The notes: generated by a model from the letters alone, not told the origin. A stretch of DNA of 64,000 bases from Saccopteryx bilineata (GCF_036850765.1 NC_089495.1:115529033-115593032), one strand, 5' to 3'. Counted from the first letter of the stretch, positions 12,530 to 25,614 are shown. A program made the numbers and translations.

Positions 12530-14839
12530 GTGACGTCACGGAAATGGCGCCGTGAGCAGCACGTCCGACAGATCTCCCCTAAATCACAACAAATTTATCA
12601 ACTAGAAACAGAAAAATTTATCCTCGGAGCATTCCGGAGTTCCACACAAACTGAAAGCGAAAGGACTGTTATCACTTGAATCTGAGAGACGAGGGTGTGG
12701 AGGAAGCTACCGCAGGGACGTTCATTCAAGCCGCGAGGGAGTGCACCTGTGGTGAGTCAGCCCACACTCGGGAGCCGCAAGCAGCCGCCGTTGCGCGCCC
12801 GGTCCGGTTGCAGAGCGAGCACCGCTAACGTTCCCAGCGGCCCGCGCACTGCGAGTGAGAGTCGCCAGCCACCGGTGCCCGGAGCACCCCATTCGCACGC
12901 GTGCCCTGGGCATTCCACGCGCCCAGAGCGCCCTACTGGCCCGCACACCCAGGGTGCCCCATTATCCTGCACCTGGTGCGATCCAGCCGCCAGTGGCAGG
13001 GCGAGCGGGAGAGGCACCAGGGTGGTCTTCCCTACTTGGGAGATTCTCTCCGTGGGCGGGGCACCTCACCCAGCCATTCAAGCTAACAATCAAGCGTTGG
13101 GGGAGGGGCGCGTGCAGGCAGCCTAAAATACCTTTGGGAGCACAGCTGCGACCCAATCACTGAAATTAGCTTAACTCATGAAATCTGCGCACCCTCAGTT
13201 CGAATTGATAAGATCTCTCTCAGTTCAGCGATCCAAGACAAGAGGCGTGATATTTTTTAGTGCCTCTCGCTAAAGGGGCGGGGGCAACTTCTGATTGATA
13301 GAGCCTCCATATTCAGGGATAAACGCTAACAAGAAGGACTTGGCAGATAATAAGATCTATACTACACTAGTCGCAAGCAGAGACTAGTGCCTCTTCTTCC
13401 CAGCCAAAACAGGCTACAAAGTGTGGAAAGCCTGGGTTGAGAGGTCCAACTGAATGATAGGTGCTGAACAGTCACCTTGACAACAATTGACTCCCACCCC
13501 CACCTGATTACACTGGAGGTCCTGACTGCCAGAGCCTTTCCCAAAGCCTTGCACTGAGTGGGGATAGAGTGGGGATTTCCCAGCTCTTTGAGCCTCTTAC
13601 TCCCCAGGCAGAAGCAGTTGCAGCCTTATAGCTGGATCACCAGGCTGCTAATTCAGAAAGGGGGGACTAGGAGAGAGAATCCAGGAAAGCAAACTCTCTC
13701 ATCGTTGGACCCGGCAAACGCCAACAATCCTTTACTTCCAGCAAGACTAAAGCCAATTATATGACATTGCCATAGAATCCCATCAACTGCAAATCCCCAC
13801 CTAAGTGTGACACAGGGGCAGAGCCTGGGGTACAGAGTCACCGACTAGGAAGAGGGAGAGAAAAGAAAAAGGAAGAAGTTAACCTCTCAAAATCAAGAAA
13901 AATCCACAGACTTTACAACTTGTTCCACTAATTTTTTTTTTGTTGTTGTTTGTTTCTTCTATCTTATTGCCTTTATTTCCTCCACCTCGGTCCTTCTATT
14001 CTCTGCCCATCTTATGCTTCCCTTTTCTTGAACTACACTACCCATGAGTGTTACATTTTATTTCTCTTCTTCATCCTCACCCTCCTTTAAGGTTATACTC
14101 CAAAACACTTAACTCTCACTCTCTCCTCTTTTGTTTTTTTTTTTTGTTTTGCTTTATTTTGTTTTTTTCTCTTCCTTTTTTATTTCTTCCTTCGTTTTTC
14201 TCTTTTTCTTATTTTTTCCTTTCTATTTGTTTTTTCTTTTCTCATTTTACTTTCCTCCCATTTAATCCTCAATCACGAACAAATTAGTTAAATTGGGACT
14301 CAAGGCTTTTTTTGGCTTTATTTTTCTTTTTTGCTTTTGTTTTTGTTTTTTTCTTGTTTGTTTATTTTTGTGGCATTTTGGGTCCTCCCAACCCAAGGTC
14401 TCCATTGTATTTAGTCTTCGCTCCACTTAATACAACAGATTTTTACTTATTATTTTTATTTTTTTCTTCTTTATTATTCTTTTTTTGGTCCTTTTTTCTG
14501 GTTCCCTCTTATCCCTCTCATTATATCTCTTAGTTGACCATCACTTACAAGCAAATCATCTTATGCTTGTCTAAAATTTTCTTCCTTTTTTTTTTTTTTG
14601 CAATTAGTAGGTCCCTACTCCCTTTTTTTGCCCCTTGAACTCTTCACCCCAAATCAGGCCCTCCATTACAGGCATGATATTTTCCTGAGGAGGGGAGTGG
14701 AGGGAAAGAGAAGAAAGAAAAAAGGGGGAAATAATAAATTATTACTGTTTTTTTTTGTGGGGTGTTTTACCTTTTTTTTTTTTTTTAATTTTTACTCTTT
14801 ATTAATTCTAATTAGTGCTATCAACAAGACCACCCTCAG
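12530..14839 (+). promoter_or_regulatory. L1 B 5'UTR / internal promoter
   Basis: The first 600 bp are GC- and CpG-rich. The extreme 5' end holds a full CRE palindrome, TGACGTCA (12531-12538), followed by 'aaatggcgcc', which resembles a YY1 site (YY1 near the start is known for human L1). The second half (about 13930-14815) is strongly pyrimidine-rich on the sense strand. It ends in a T-run, then 'ctaattag' just before ORF1, which looks like a 3' splice site. At 2.3 kb this leader is longer than the roughly 0.9 kb human L1 5'UTR. Small open frames in it are by-products of composition. Confidence 0.8.
12531..12538. promoter_or_regulatory. CRE-like palindrome at L1 B start
   Basis: Perfect TGACGTCA, the cAMP-response-element core bound by CREB/ATF proteins. 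The same octamer sits at the very 5' end of L1 D (34304-34311) and F (58424-58431). Confidence 0.65.
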
Positions 14840-15835
14840 ATGCCAATAAGAAAGAGGAAATCGAATATTATGGATACAAAAGAAAGAGAGGTAACACAAA
14901 TAGATGTGGAAAAATCTATAGAGAAAAGACTTAACATATTGGAAGCCTTGGAGCTAAATGACAGAGAATTTAAAATAGAAATCTTAAAAATACTCAGAGA
15001 TATACAAGAAAACACAGAAAGGCAATTTAGGGAGATCAGAAAACAGCTCAATGAACACAAAGAATATATTACCAAGGAAACTGAAACTATAAAAACAAAT
15101 CAAACAGAAATGAAAAACTCAATTCACGAGCTGAAAAACGAGGTAACAAGCTTAGCTAACAGAACAGCCCAGATTGAGGATAGGATTAGTGAAATAGAAG
15201 ACAAACAACTTGAGGCACAACAGAGAGAAGAAGAAAGAGACTCAAAAATAATAAAAAATGAGAAAGCCCTACAGGAATTGTCTGACTGGATCAGAAAGAA
15301 TAACATAAGAATAATAGGTATGTCAGAGGGAGAAGAGAAAGAAAATGGAATGGAGAATATACTCAAACAAATAATAGATGAGAACTTCCCAAGCCTGTGG
15401 AAAGAACTAGAGCCTCAAATTCAAGAAGCAAACAGAACACCGAGTTTTCTTAACCCCAACAAACCCACTCCAAGGCACATCATAATAAAGATGACACAAA
15501 CCAATGACAAAGAAAAAATTCTCAAGGCAGCCAGGGAAAAGAAGAGTACAACATATAAAGGACGGCCTATTAGATTATCATCAGATTTCTCAGCAGAAAC
15601 TCTACAAGCTAGAAGAGAGTGGACCCCAATATTTAAAGCCCTGAAAGAGAGGAACTTTCAGCCAAGAATACTATACCCATCAAAGCTATCCTTCAAGTAT
15701 GAAGGAGATATAAAAATATTCACAAATACAGAAAAGATGAGAGAATTTATCAACAGAAAGCCCCCACTCCAGGAAATACTAAAGGGGGTTTTCCAACCAG
15801 ATTCAAAGAACAAAAGAAAACAACACCACAAGTAA
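14840..15835 (+). CDS. L1 ORF1 protein (copy B), uninterrupted
   Basis: 331 codons, open throughout; human ORF1p is 338 residues, so this is full length. ORF1p is the trimeric RNA-binding chaperone that coats L1 RNA in the cytoplasm. Residues about 15-147 are charged heptad-like sequence (for example 'LKNEVTSLANRTAQIEDRIS'), the coiled coil. An RRM-like domain starts near residue 149 with 'WIRKNNIRIIGMSEGEE'. The C-terminal domain carries 'RPIRLSSDFSAETLQARREW' and a basic tail ending KRKQHHK. The first ATG is chosen because it gives the basic 'MPIRKRK' start; a second Met is at residue 11, which is where the D copy would have to start. Open frame does not prove expression. Confidence 0.92.
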   Translation: MPIRKRKSNIMDTKEREVTQIDVEKSIEKRLNILEALELNDREFKIEILKILRDIQENTERQFREIRKQLNEHKEYITKETETIKTNQTEMKNSIHELKNEVTSLANRTAQIEDRISEIEDKQLEAQQREEERDSKIIKNEKALQELSDWIRKNNIRIIGMSEGEEKENGMENILKQIIDENFPSLWKELEPQIQEANRTPSFLNPNKPTPRHIIIKMTQTNDKEKILKAAREKKSTTYKGRPIRLSSDFSAETLQARREWTPIFKALKERNFQPRILYPSKLSFKYEGDIKIFTNTEKMREFINRKPPLQEILKGVFQPDSKNKRKQHHK

Positions 15836-16160
15836 CAGCTCCACCAAGAACACAATAAAACCAAACTTAAACTGTGACAACAAAGGAAAAAAAGGGGGGA
15901 GAGGATGGAGATTAACAGTAGCAAAGGACGATGAAGTGCAGAAATATTTATAAGATAGGGTACTACAATGAATATGGTAGGTACCTTTTTCATTACTTAA
16001 TGGTAACCACCCTTGAAAAAACCACCACAAAAACACTTGACTTAAAAAAGGTAGCAACAGAGGAAAGAAGTATGGAACACAAACAAACAAAAACAAATGA
16101 TAGAAAAACAAAAGAGAAGAATCAAACTAGATACAAAACTAACAGAAAGCAATTTATAAA

Positions 16161-19100
16161 ATGGCAGTAGGGAACCCACAAGTGTCAATAATTACACTAA
16201 ATGTAAATGGATTAAACTTACCAATAAAAAGACACAGAGTAGCAGAATGGATTAAAAAAGAAAATCCAACTATATGCTGCCTACAAGAAACACATCTAAG
16301 CAACAAGGATAAAAACAAATTCAAAGTGAAAGGCTGGAAAACAATACTCCAAGCAAACAACACCCAAAAAAAAAGCAGGTATAGCAATACTCATATCTAA
16401 TAATGCTGACTACAAGACAGAAAAAGTACTCAGAGACAAAAATGGTCATTTCATAATGATTAAGGGGAAGTTGAATCAAGAAGACATAACAATCCTTAAT
16501 ATATATGCACCAAACCAAGGAGCACCAAAATATATAAGACAGCTACTTATTGACCTTAAAACAAAAACTAACAAAAATACAATCATACTTGGAGACCTCA
16601 ATACACCGCTGATGGCTCTAGATCAGTCATCCAAACAGAGGATCAATAAAGATATAGTGGCCTTAAACGAAATACTAGAACACCTGGATATGATAGACAT
16701 CTACAGGACACTTCATCCCAAAGCAACAGAGTATACATTTTTCTCTAGTGTACATGGAACATTCTCAAGAATTGACCATATGTTGGGCCACAAAGACAAT
16801 ATCAGCAAATTTAGAAAAATTGAAATTGTACCAAGCATATTTTCTGATCATAAAGCCTTGAAACTAGAATTCAACTGCAAAAAAGAGGGGGAAAAACCCA
16901 CAAAAATGTGGAAACTAAACAACATACTTCTAAACAATGAATGGGTCAAAGAAGAAATAAGCGCAGAGATCAAAAGATATATACAGACAAATGAAAATGA
17001 AAATACGACATATCAGAATCTCTGGGATGCAGCAAAAGCAGTAATAAGAGGAAAGTTCATATCACTTCAGGCCTATATGAACAAACAAGAGAGAGCCGAA
17101 GTAAATCACTTAACTTCACACCTTAAGGAACCAGAAAAAGAAGAACAAAGACAACCCATAACCAGTCGAAGAAAGGAGATAATAAAAATCAGAGCAGAAA
17201 TAAATGAAATAGAGAACAGAAAAACTATAGAAAAAATCAATGAAACAAGGAGCTGGTTCTTTGAAAAGATCACCAAAATTGACAAACCCTTGGCAAGACT
17301 CACCAAGGAAAAAAGGCACAGGACTCAAATAAATGAAATCCAAAATGAAAGAGGAGAGATCACCACAGACATCATAGATATACAAAGAATTATTGTAGAA
17401 TACTATGAAAAATTATATGCCACCAAATACAACAATCTAGAAGAAATGGAAAAATTCCTAGAACAATACAACCTTCCTAGACTGAGTCATGAAGAAGCAG
17501 AAAGCCTAAACAGACCAATCAGCAGGGAGGAAATAGAAAAAACTATTAAAAACATCACCAAAAATAAAAGTCCAGGCCCAGATGGTTATACTAGTGAATT
17601 CTATCAAACATTCAAAGAAGACTTGGTTCCTATTCTACTCAAAGTCTTCCAAAAAATTGAAGAAGAAGCAATACTTCCAAACACATTCTATGAGGCCAAC
17701 ATAACCCTCATACCAAAACCTGGCAAGGATGGCACAAAGAAAGAAAACTACAGACCAATATCTCTAATGAATACAGATGCTAAAATACTAAACAAAATAC
17801 TGGCAAACCGAATACAACAACATATTAAAAAAATAATACATCATGATCAAGTGGGATTCATCCCAGAATCTCAAGGATGGTTCAACATACGCAAAACGGT
17901 TAACGTAATACACCATATCAACAAAACAAAGAACAAAAACCACATGATCTTATCAATAGATGCAGAAAAGGCTTTTGATAAAATACAACACAATTTTATG
18001 TTTAAGACTCTCAACAAAATGGGTATAGAAGGAAAATATCTCAACATGATAAAGGCCATATATGATAAACCATCAGCCAACATCCTATTAAACGGCATAA
18101 AACTGAGGACTTTCTACCTTAAATCAGGAACAAGACAGGGGTGTCCACTCTCTCCACTCTTATTCAACGTGGTGCTAGAAGTTCTGGCCAGAGCAATCAG
18201 ACAAGAGAAAGAAATAAAAGGCATCCATATCGGAAAAGAAGAAGTAAAGCTATCACTTTTTGCTGATGATATGATCCTATACATCGAAAACCCAAAGGAC
18301 TCCACAAAAAGATTATTAGAAACAATAAACCAATACAGTAAGGTCGCAGGATACAAAATTAACATACAAAACTCCATAGCCTTTCTATATGCCAACAACG
18401 AAATATTAGAAAACGAGCTCAAAAAAATAATCCCCTTCACGATTGCAACAAAAAAAATAAAATACCTAGGAATAAACATAACAAAGAATGTAAAGGACCT
18501 ATATAATGAAAATTACAAAGCATTGTTAAGGGAAATCAAAAAAGATACAATGAGATGGAAAAATATTCCTTGTTCTTGGATAGGAAGAATAAATAAAATC
18601 AAAATGTCCATATTACCCAAAGCAATATACAAATTTAATGCAATTCCCATCAAAATCCCTATGAGATTTTTTAAAGAAATGGAACAGAAAATCATCAGAT
18701 TTATATGGAACTATAAAAAACCCCGAATAGCCAAAACAATCCTAAGGAAAAAGAATGAAGCTGGGGGCATTACAATACCTGACTTTAAACTATATTATAG
18801 GGCCACGATAATCAAAACAGCATGGTATTGGCAGAAAAATAGACACTCAAACCAATGGAACAGAATAGAAAGCCCAGAAATAAAACCACATATATATGGT
18901 CAAATAATCTTTGATAAAGTGGCCAACAACACACAATGGAGAAAAGAAAGCCTCTTCAACAAATGGTGTTGGGAAAACTGGAAAGCCACATGCAAAAGAA
19001 TGAAACTCGACTACAGCCTGTCCCCGTGTACTAAAATTAATTCAAAATGGATCAAAGACCTAAATATAAGACCTGAAACAATAAAGTACATAGAAGAAGA

Positions 19101-19949
19101 CATAGGTACTAAAATCATGGACCTGGGTTTTAAAGAACATTTTATGAACTTGACTCCAATGGCAAGAGATGTGAAGGCAAAGATAAATGAATGGGACTAC
19201 ATCAGAATTAAATTTTTTGCTCAGCAAGAGAAACTGATATCAAAATAAACAGACAGCCAACTAAATGGGAACTGATATTTTCAAACAACAGCTCAGATAA
19301 GGGCCTAATATCCAAAATTTACAAAGAACTCATAAAACTCAACAACAAACAAACAAGCAATCCAATAAAAAAATGGGAAGAGGACATGAACAGACACTTC
19401 TCCCAGGAAGAGATACAAATGGCCAACAGATATATGAAAAGATGCTCATCTTCATTAGTTATTAGAGAAATGCAAATCAAAACTACAATGAGATACCACC
19501 TCACCCCTGTTAGATTAGCTATTATCAGCAAGACAGGTAATAGCAAATGTTGGAGAGGCTGTGGAGAAAAAGGAACCCTCATTCACTGTTGGTGGGACTG
19601 TAAAGTAGTACAACCATTATGGAGGAAAGTATGGTGGTTCCTCAAAAAACTGCAAATAGAACTACCTTATGACCCAGCAATCCCTCTACTGGGTATATAC
19701 CCCAAAACCTCAGAAATATTGATACGTGAAGACACATGTAGCCCCATGTTCATAGCAGCACTGTTCACAGTGGCCAAGACATGGAAACAACCCAAAAGCC
19801 CTTTAATAGAAGACTGGATAAAGAAGATGTGGCACATATACACTATGGAATACTACTCAGCCATAAGAAATGATGACATCAGATCATTTACAGCAAAATG
19901 GTGGGATCTTGATAACATTATACGGAGTGAAATAAGTAAATCAGAATAA
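16161..19949 (+). pseudogene. L1 ORF2 (endonuclease-reverse transcriptase), copy B, frameshifted
   Basis: About 1263 codons (human ORF2p 1275). ORF2p nicks target DNA and reverse transcribes L1 RNA. Endonuclease: 'LNVNGLN' at the N-terminus, QETHL (16284-16298), GDLNTPL (16591-16611), SDH (16843-16851). Reverse transcriptase: '[13 protein letters not shown]', '[11 protein letters not shown]', '[15 protein letters not shown]' and the catalytic FADD (18259-18270). C-terminal Cys-rich motif CWRGCGEKG...CWWDC (19548-19601). Defects: a frame break at an A9 run (16366-16374), a one-base loss near 19210-19218, and a TAA at 19947-19949 that ends the frame about 13 codons before the equivalent D frame. 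16456-19248 is a 930-codon open block holding the whole RT. The A9 break also occurs in D. Confidence 0.95.
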
Positions 19950-20260
19950 AACAAGAACTACATGATTCCATACATTTGTGGAACATAAAAATGAGACTAA
20001 GAGACATGGACAACAGTTTGGTGGTTACTAGGGGTGGGGGGAGGGAGGACATTGGAGGGAAGGAGGGAGAGAGTTAGGGGGAGGAGGAGGGGCACAGAGA
20101 ACTAGATAGAGGGTGGCGGAGGACAATCTGAGTTTGGGCGAGGGGTACGCAACATAATTTAATGACAAAATAACCTAGACATGTTTTCTTTGAATATATG
20201 TACCCTGATGTATTAATGTCATCCCATTACCATTAATAAAAATTTATTTAAAAAAAAAAA
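19950..20260 (+). other. L1 B 3'UTR with G-rich tract and A-tail
   Basis: Contains a polypurine, G-rich tract (20032-20096, runs of 3-6 G) like the quadruplex-forming tract known in mammalian L1 3'UTRs. Ends with 'attaataaaaatttattt' and an A11-type tail, where AATAAA (20233-20238) is the poly-A signal. Confidence 0.8.
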
Positions 20261-20275
20261 CCAAGAATGAGGGCA

Positions 20276-20840
20276 GATGTTAGGGTCACACTCTCCAGTC
20301 ACTTCTAGTATCTTCCATGACTTAATCCAATAGCCACTGCTGTCTTTCCCTTTCAGAAAAGAGAAGGAAGATCCAAGTGTCTGAATGGAAAATTGAAGAC
20401 ATCTGGGGATGAGCTGGGCAAGAGGAATGCAATATCCTAAAGAGGCAGCAGGACTCCCAAGGAGAGTGGAAAAGCCAATACTCACTCTGCTGCCTTCAAT
20501 TCAAAGTCACTGCATTCCACATCTCTTCCAGGCCTTCCCAAAGTTCCAAACATAGGGGCATGAGTCATCAGTATGATCACTAAATGTTTCTATTATCCAG
20601 AATAGGCCAACAGAGGACTTTATATAAATGAAGACTGAAGGAAAGTGCTGATCCCCCCCATCAAATGGCACCTTAGTGACTTTCTGATGAGTGATGAAGG
20701 TCTCTCTAAATCCCAGTTCTGCAAAACATGTTATTGTAATCAGGCTCTTGGTTTAATGCTCAGAGACAGAAAACATATTATAAAAGATGACAAGCAGCTA
20801 TCTAGTACCATCTAGTCGTAGCAGAGAAACACATTTTTTT
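20276..20840. other. unassigned DNA
   Basis: Flank of L1 B. No gene or known repeat recognised. Confidence 0.4.
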
Positions 20841-22055
20841 TGTTTGTTTTTAAGATCCTCTATCTTTAACCTTTTGCATTTTAATTTTGATGTGTCTTGG
20901 TGTGGGCCACTGTTGATTGACTTTGGGTTTCTCTACGCTTCCTAGACTTGTATGTCTATTTCCTTCATCAAGTTAAGGAAGTTTTCTGTCATTATTTTTT
21001 TCAAATAGGTTTTCAATTCCTTGTTCTCTTTCTTCTCTTTCCGGCACCACCATGATGCTAGTGTTGGTATGCTTGAAGTCATCCCAGAGGCTCCTCACTT
21101 ATTTGGGTTCCTTTTTCTTTTTGCTATTCTGTTTGGGTGTTTTTACTTCTTTATATTCCAAATCACTGATTTGATTCTCTGCTCCATCTAATGTACTGTT
21201 GATTCTCTGTAAATTATTCTTCATTTCAGCTAGTGTATACTTCAGTTCTCACTGGTCCTTTTTTATTCTATTGAGGTTCTCAATAAGTTCATTTAGCATC
21301 CTTACAACCAGTTTTTCAACTCTTGCATCTAGTAAATTGCTTGTCTCCATTTTGTTTAGTTCATTTTCTAGAGTTTTGTTCAGTTCTTTCATTTGGGACA
21401 TGTTTCTTTGTCTCCTCATGTTGGCAGCCTCCCTGTGTTTATTTCTATGAATTAGGTAGAGCTGCTACAAGGCCCAGGCTTAGTAGAGTGGTGCTATATA
21501 CAATTTACAGTAGGCATTCTGTAGGATTCAGTGTCACAACCTCCCCAATCAACTGCCTCCTTTGGGCTCCTATTATAGTTGAGCCTTGATTGGTCTTGTC
21601 ATGTCAATGGGGGGGGATTTATCCCCAGGCTACTGGGGGGTAAGAACTTGTTGTAACCACTGTGGAAGACCAGCTGTGCAGGGGCCCACCTCACAGAGCA
21701 GGACTTATTCAGCAAGGCTATGGAGCCTGCTCGGTCTTCCCGAGTATGGCCCTTGTAGAGGTGGGTGGGTGGTGTTTCATCATGGTCTGAAGCTGTCCAC
21801 AGAGTGTGCTGGCTCTGAGGCCTCCCAAAAGGTGCAGGCCAAGGTCAGCTGCTGCCTGTGTTCTGCCCAGAGCTACTCAGCATGAGATACAAAATGATCT
21901 GCACATGGCTGCCACTTGTGCTGGACTTGGAGCTGCCCAGGAGATGCCAAGCTGTGAACCAAGGCTGGCTGCCACTAGTGCCAGACCTGGGACCAATTAG
22001 TGAGAGATACAGGGCATGCTGAGGCCAGGTGCTGCTTGTTTGAGAGAACTTAGGA
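20841..22055 (-). mobile_element. older L1, 5' half only (ORF1 and 5'UTR)
   Basis: On the minus strand 20860-21450 is a decayed ORF1: the antisense landmarks 'ttttgatgtgtcttggtgtg', 'caaataggttttcaattcc' and a coiled-coil-coding stretch ('ttcatttagcatccttacaa') match the same part of copies C and F. 21450-22055 is GC-richer and resembles a 5'UTR, with repeated 'gctgccac/ctgctgcc' blocks. ORF2 and the 3' end are missing, so it is a 3'-deleted remnant. Boundaries are approximate. Confidence 0.6.
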
Positions 22056-22059
22056 AACT

Positions 22060-22560
22060 TTAAGAAATGAATTTTTTAATTTGTTTAATTTGACCTTTCT
22101 CAAAAGGTGGAAGGGAAGATGGAAAACTTCTTTTCTTTGGCGTTGGGGGGGGGGATATCTCAAAAGTGCTGATCTTGTACCTTTTTTCATGGCAAATGAA
22201 GAGCAGTTTAAAACCTGCAGTGCTTGCCAGAGAGAAAAGTGAGGAGATTAGGACGAATTTCAAGGTGAAGTCCATTCAATACTCTGTAACAGGGACACAC
22301 TGAGGTCTATACAGATATCTCAGTTTGTTTTGATGTCTCTTGTGTTTGGGGATGGTGATGCTGATCTCCGTGGGGGTGGGGCTGGCGGTTTCCTAAAAGC
22401 CAGCTGCTTTGCTTATAGGCCTTTGCATTTCAAATTTAAATCTTGGATCAAATTCTGACCACAGAGATTGGGTTTGGGGCCTTTGTTGTCTCTGGCACCT
22501 GCCTCTTTGTCTCAGGCAGAATTTCAGAGCTCACATGACTCTTTTTCAAAGAATTTTTGC
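22060..22560. other. unassigned DNA
   Basis: No gene seen; a G10 run is at 22145-22154. Confidence 0.4.
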
Positions 22561-22599
22561 CAGTGCAGCTGCATTTTACTCAGAAAATAATCATAATTA

Positions 22600-22830
22600 T
22601 GACAGTTTACTCAATACATATTCCGTGCCAGATACCATGGTAAGCAGCTACCTGCACTGGCTAATTTAGTTCTTGAGATTACTTTGAGGCGGGGCCTGGT
22701 CTCTTTTCTATATGAGGAATGAGGTTTAGAGAAATTATGTATCTTATCCAAGGTGACAAGGTTCACAGAGAGATCTGGCACGTCCAGTCCTGTCCTATGC
22801 CCACTAGCCACTGTGGAGGATGAACTCACA
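22600..22830 (-). repeat. MIR SINE relic
   Basis: 'atatgaggaatgaggtttag' followed by 'gaaattatgtatcttatcca' and 'aggtgacaaggttcacag' is the antisense MIR core; the 3' MIR part ('tactcaatacatattccgtg') lies at its left. A fairly complete copy. Confidence 0.75.
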
Positions 22831-25614
22831 GCTTAAGTGACAGTCTCTAGCATCAGAAAGCTCTTATATTTTTAAAATTAATTTTAATTTATTGTTTTTA
22901 CATGAATTCAAGTGTCCCACTCAATATAACATTCTCACTTCCCATCCTTGTGTCCCCCATAGAACCCCCTCTAACCCCTCCCTTTAACTCCCTCCCCCCT
23001 TCCCTCTGGGATTTGCTGTCCTGTTATCTGTATCTATGTGTTATGTATATATATGATAGTTTCACTAATCCCTTCACCTTCTCTGATCCCATCCCCTCAT
23101 CCTCCTTCCCTCTGACAGCTGCTTCTCTGTTCCCTATGACCCCACTTCTGCCACTATTCCATTTCCCAGTTCACTTTGTTCATTAGATTTCACATCTAAG
23201 TGAGATCATATGATATTTTTCTTTCTCTGCCTGGCTTATTTCACTTAGCATAATAATCTTCAAGTCCATCCATGCTGTTGCAAAAGGTAAGAGTTCCTTC
23301 TTTTCCATGACCAAGTAGTATTCCATTGTGTACATGTACCACTGCTTTTTAATCCACTCGTCCACTGACAGACACTTGGGCTGTTTCCAGATCTTGGCTA
23401 TTGTAAACAATGCTACAATAAACATGGGGGTGCATTTCTTCTTTTGAATCAGTGATTTGGTATTCTTAGGTTATATTCCTAAAAGTGGGATAGCTGGATC
23501 AAAAGGCAGTTCCATTTTTAATTTCTTGAGGAATCTCCATACTGTTTTCTACAGTGGCTGCACCAGTCTGCATTCCCACCAGCAGTGCAGGAGGGTTCCC
23601 TTTTCTCCACACCCTCGCCAGCAGTTGTTATGTGTTGTTTTGTTGATGAGCACCATTCTGACTGGTGTGAGGTGGTATCTCATTGTGTTTTTAATTTTTA
23701 TTTCTCTGATGATTAGTGACGTTGAACATTTTTTCATATGCTTCTTGGCCATCTGTATGTCCTCTTTGGAGAAGTGTCTTTTCAGTTCCTTTGCCTATTT
23801 TTTAATTGGATTGTTTACCTTCCAGGTGTTGAGTTTCAGTTCTTTATCATTTTTGGTAATTAACCCCTTATGAGAGGTATTAGCGAAAATGTTCTCCCAT
23901 TGTATGGGTTGTCTTTTTATTTTGTTCATGGTGTCTTTTGCTGTGCAAAAGCTTTTTAGTTTCATAAACTCCCATTTGTTTATCTTGTCCTTTATTTCAC
24001 TTGTCATTGGAGATATATAGGCAAAAATATAGCTACGAGAGATATTGGAGAGTTTACTGCTTATGTTTTCTTCGAAGATGTTTATGGTTTCCTGACTTAT
24101 ATTTAAATCTTTTATCCATTTTCAGTTCATTTTTGTGAATGGTGTAAGTTGGTAATCTAGTTTCATTTTTTTTGCATGTACCTGTCCAATTTTCCCAACA
24201 CCATTTGTTAAAGAGACTGTCTTTACTCCATTGTATGCTCTTAACTCCTTTGTCAAATATCAATTGACCATAAAGGTGAGGGTTTATTTCTGGGTCCTCT
24301 ATTCTGTTCCACTGATCTGTATGCCTGTTCTTATGCCAGTACCAAGCCGCTTAGTGTACAATGGCCTTGTAGTATAACTTGATATCTGAAAGTGTGATAC
24401 CTCCCACTTTATTCTTCATTTTCAAGATTGCTGAGGCTATTTTGGTTCTTCTTTGGTTCCATATAAATTTTGGAATATTTGTTCTATATCTTTGAAGTAT
24501 ATCATTGGTATTTTAATAGGACTTGCTTTGAATCTATAGATTACTTTGGGTAGTACAGACATTTTAATGATATTTATTCTTTCTATTCATGAACATGTTG
24601 TATGCATCTAATTGTTTGTATCTTCTTTGATTTTTATTTTCAATGTCTTACAATTTTCTGAGTACAAGTCTTTAACCTCCTTGGTTAAATTTATTCCTAA
24701 GTACTTTATTTTTTTTGTTGCAATAGCAAAGGGGATTGTTTCCTTAATTTCTCTTTCTGACAGTTTATTGTTGGTATATGAAAATGACACTGATTTCTGA
24801 ATATTAAAATTATATCCTGCCACCTTGCCAAATTCATTTATCAGGTCCAGTAGCTTTTTGACTGAGACTTTAGGGTTTTCTATGTACAATATTATGTCAT
24901 CAGCAAATAATGATAGTTTTACTTTTTCTTTTCCAATTTGAATGCATTTTATTTCTTCTTCTTGTCTGATTGCTGTGGCTAGGACTTCCAGAACTATGTT
25001 GAATAAGAGTGGTGAAAGGGGGCACCCCTGCCTTGTTCCTGATCTTAAGGGGATTGCTTTTAATTTTTGCCTATTGGGTATAATGCTGGCTGTGGGTTTG
25101 TCATAGATGGCCTTTATCATGTTTAGGTATATTTCCTATATCCCCACTTTGCCGAGAGTTTTGATCATAAAAGAATGCTGGATTTTTTCAAGTACTTTTT
25201 TTGCATCTATTGATATAATCATGTGATTTTTATTCTTTTTTTGTTTGTTTATGTGATAAATCACATTGATTGATTTGCAAATATTATACCAGCCTTGCCT
25301 CCCCAGAATACATTCCACTTGATCATGATGTATGATCTTTTTGATGTATTGCTGGATCTACTTTGCTAATATTTTGTTGAGAATTTTAGCATCTATGTTA
25401 GTGGGATATTAGCTCATAGTTTTCTTTCTTTGTAGTGTCTTTACCTTGCTTTGGAATGAGGATTATGCTTGCCTCAAAAATGAGCTTGGAAATCTTCCCT
25501 TCTCTTGAATTTTTTGGTACAGCTTGAAAAGAATAGGTGTTAGTTATTTGAATGTTTGGTAAAATTCACCTGTGAAGCCATCCAGTCCAGGACTTTTCTT
25601 TGCTGGAAGATTTC

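Larger units (their letters stand above)
12530..20260 (+). mobile_element. full-length LINE-1 (copy B)
   Basis: A complete L1 of about 7.73 kb: 5'UTR (12530-14839), ORF1 (14840-15835), inter-ORF spacer (15836-16160), ORF2 (16161-19949, broken), 3'UTR with a G-rich polypurine tract and a short A-tail (20250-20260). The start was set by comparison with copies D and F, which begin with the same 'gtgacgtca'. A possible TSD is aagaaagagggga (12517-12529) against aagaatgagggca (20263-20275), 11 of 13 matching. It is a close relative of D (26542-34312) in opposite orientation. It is the most intact L1 here but is not expected to be autonomous, because ORF2 is frameshifted. Confidence 0.95.

Noticed and set aside
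12695..13126. Pro/Arg-rich 143-codon frame and several overlapping ones
   Set aside because: Lies in the CpG-rich leader of L1 B; frames are open on both strands, which indicates composition rather than coding.
14048..14533. Phe/Leu-rich frames resembling membrane proteins
   Set aside because: Direct translation of the T-rich second half of the L1 B leader; no true membrane-protein organisation.
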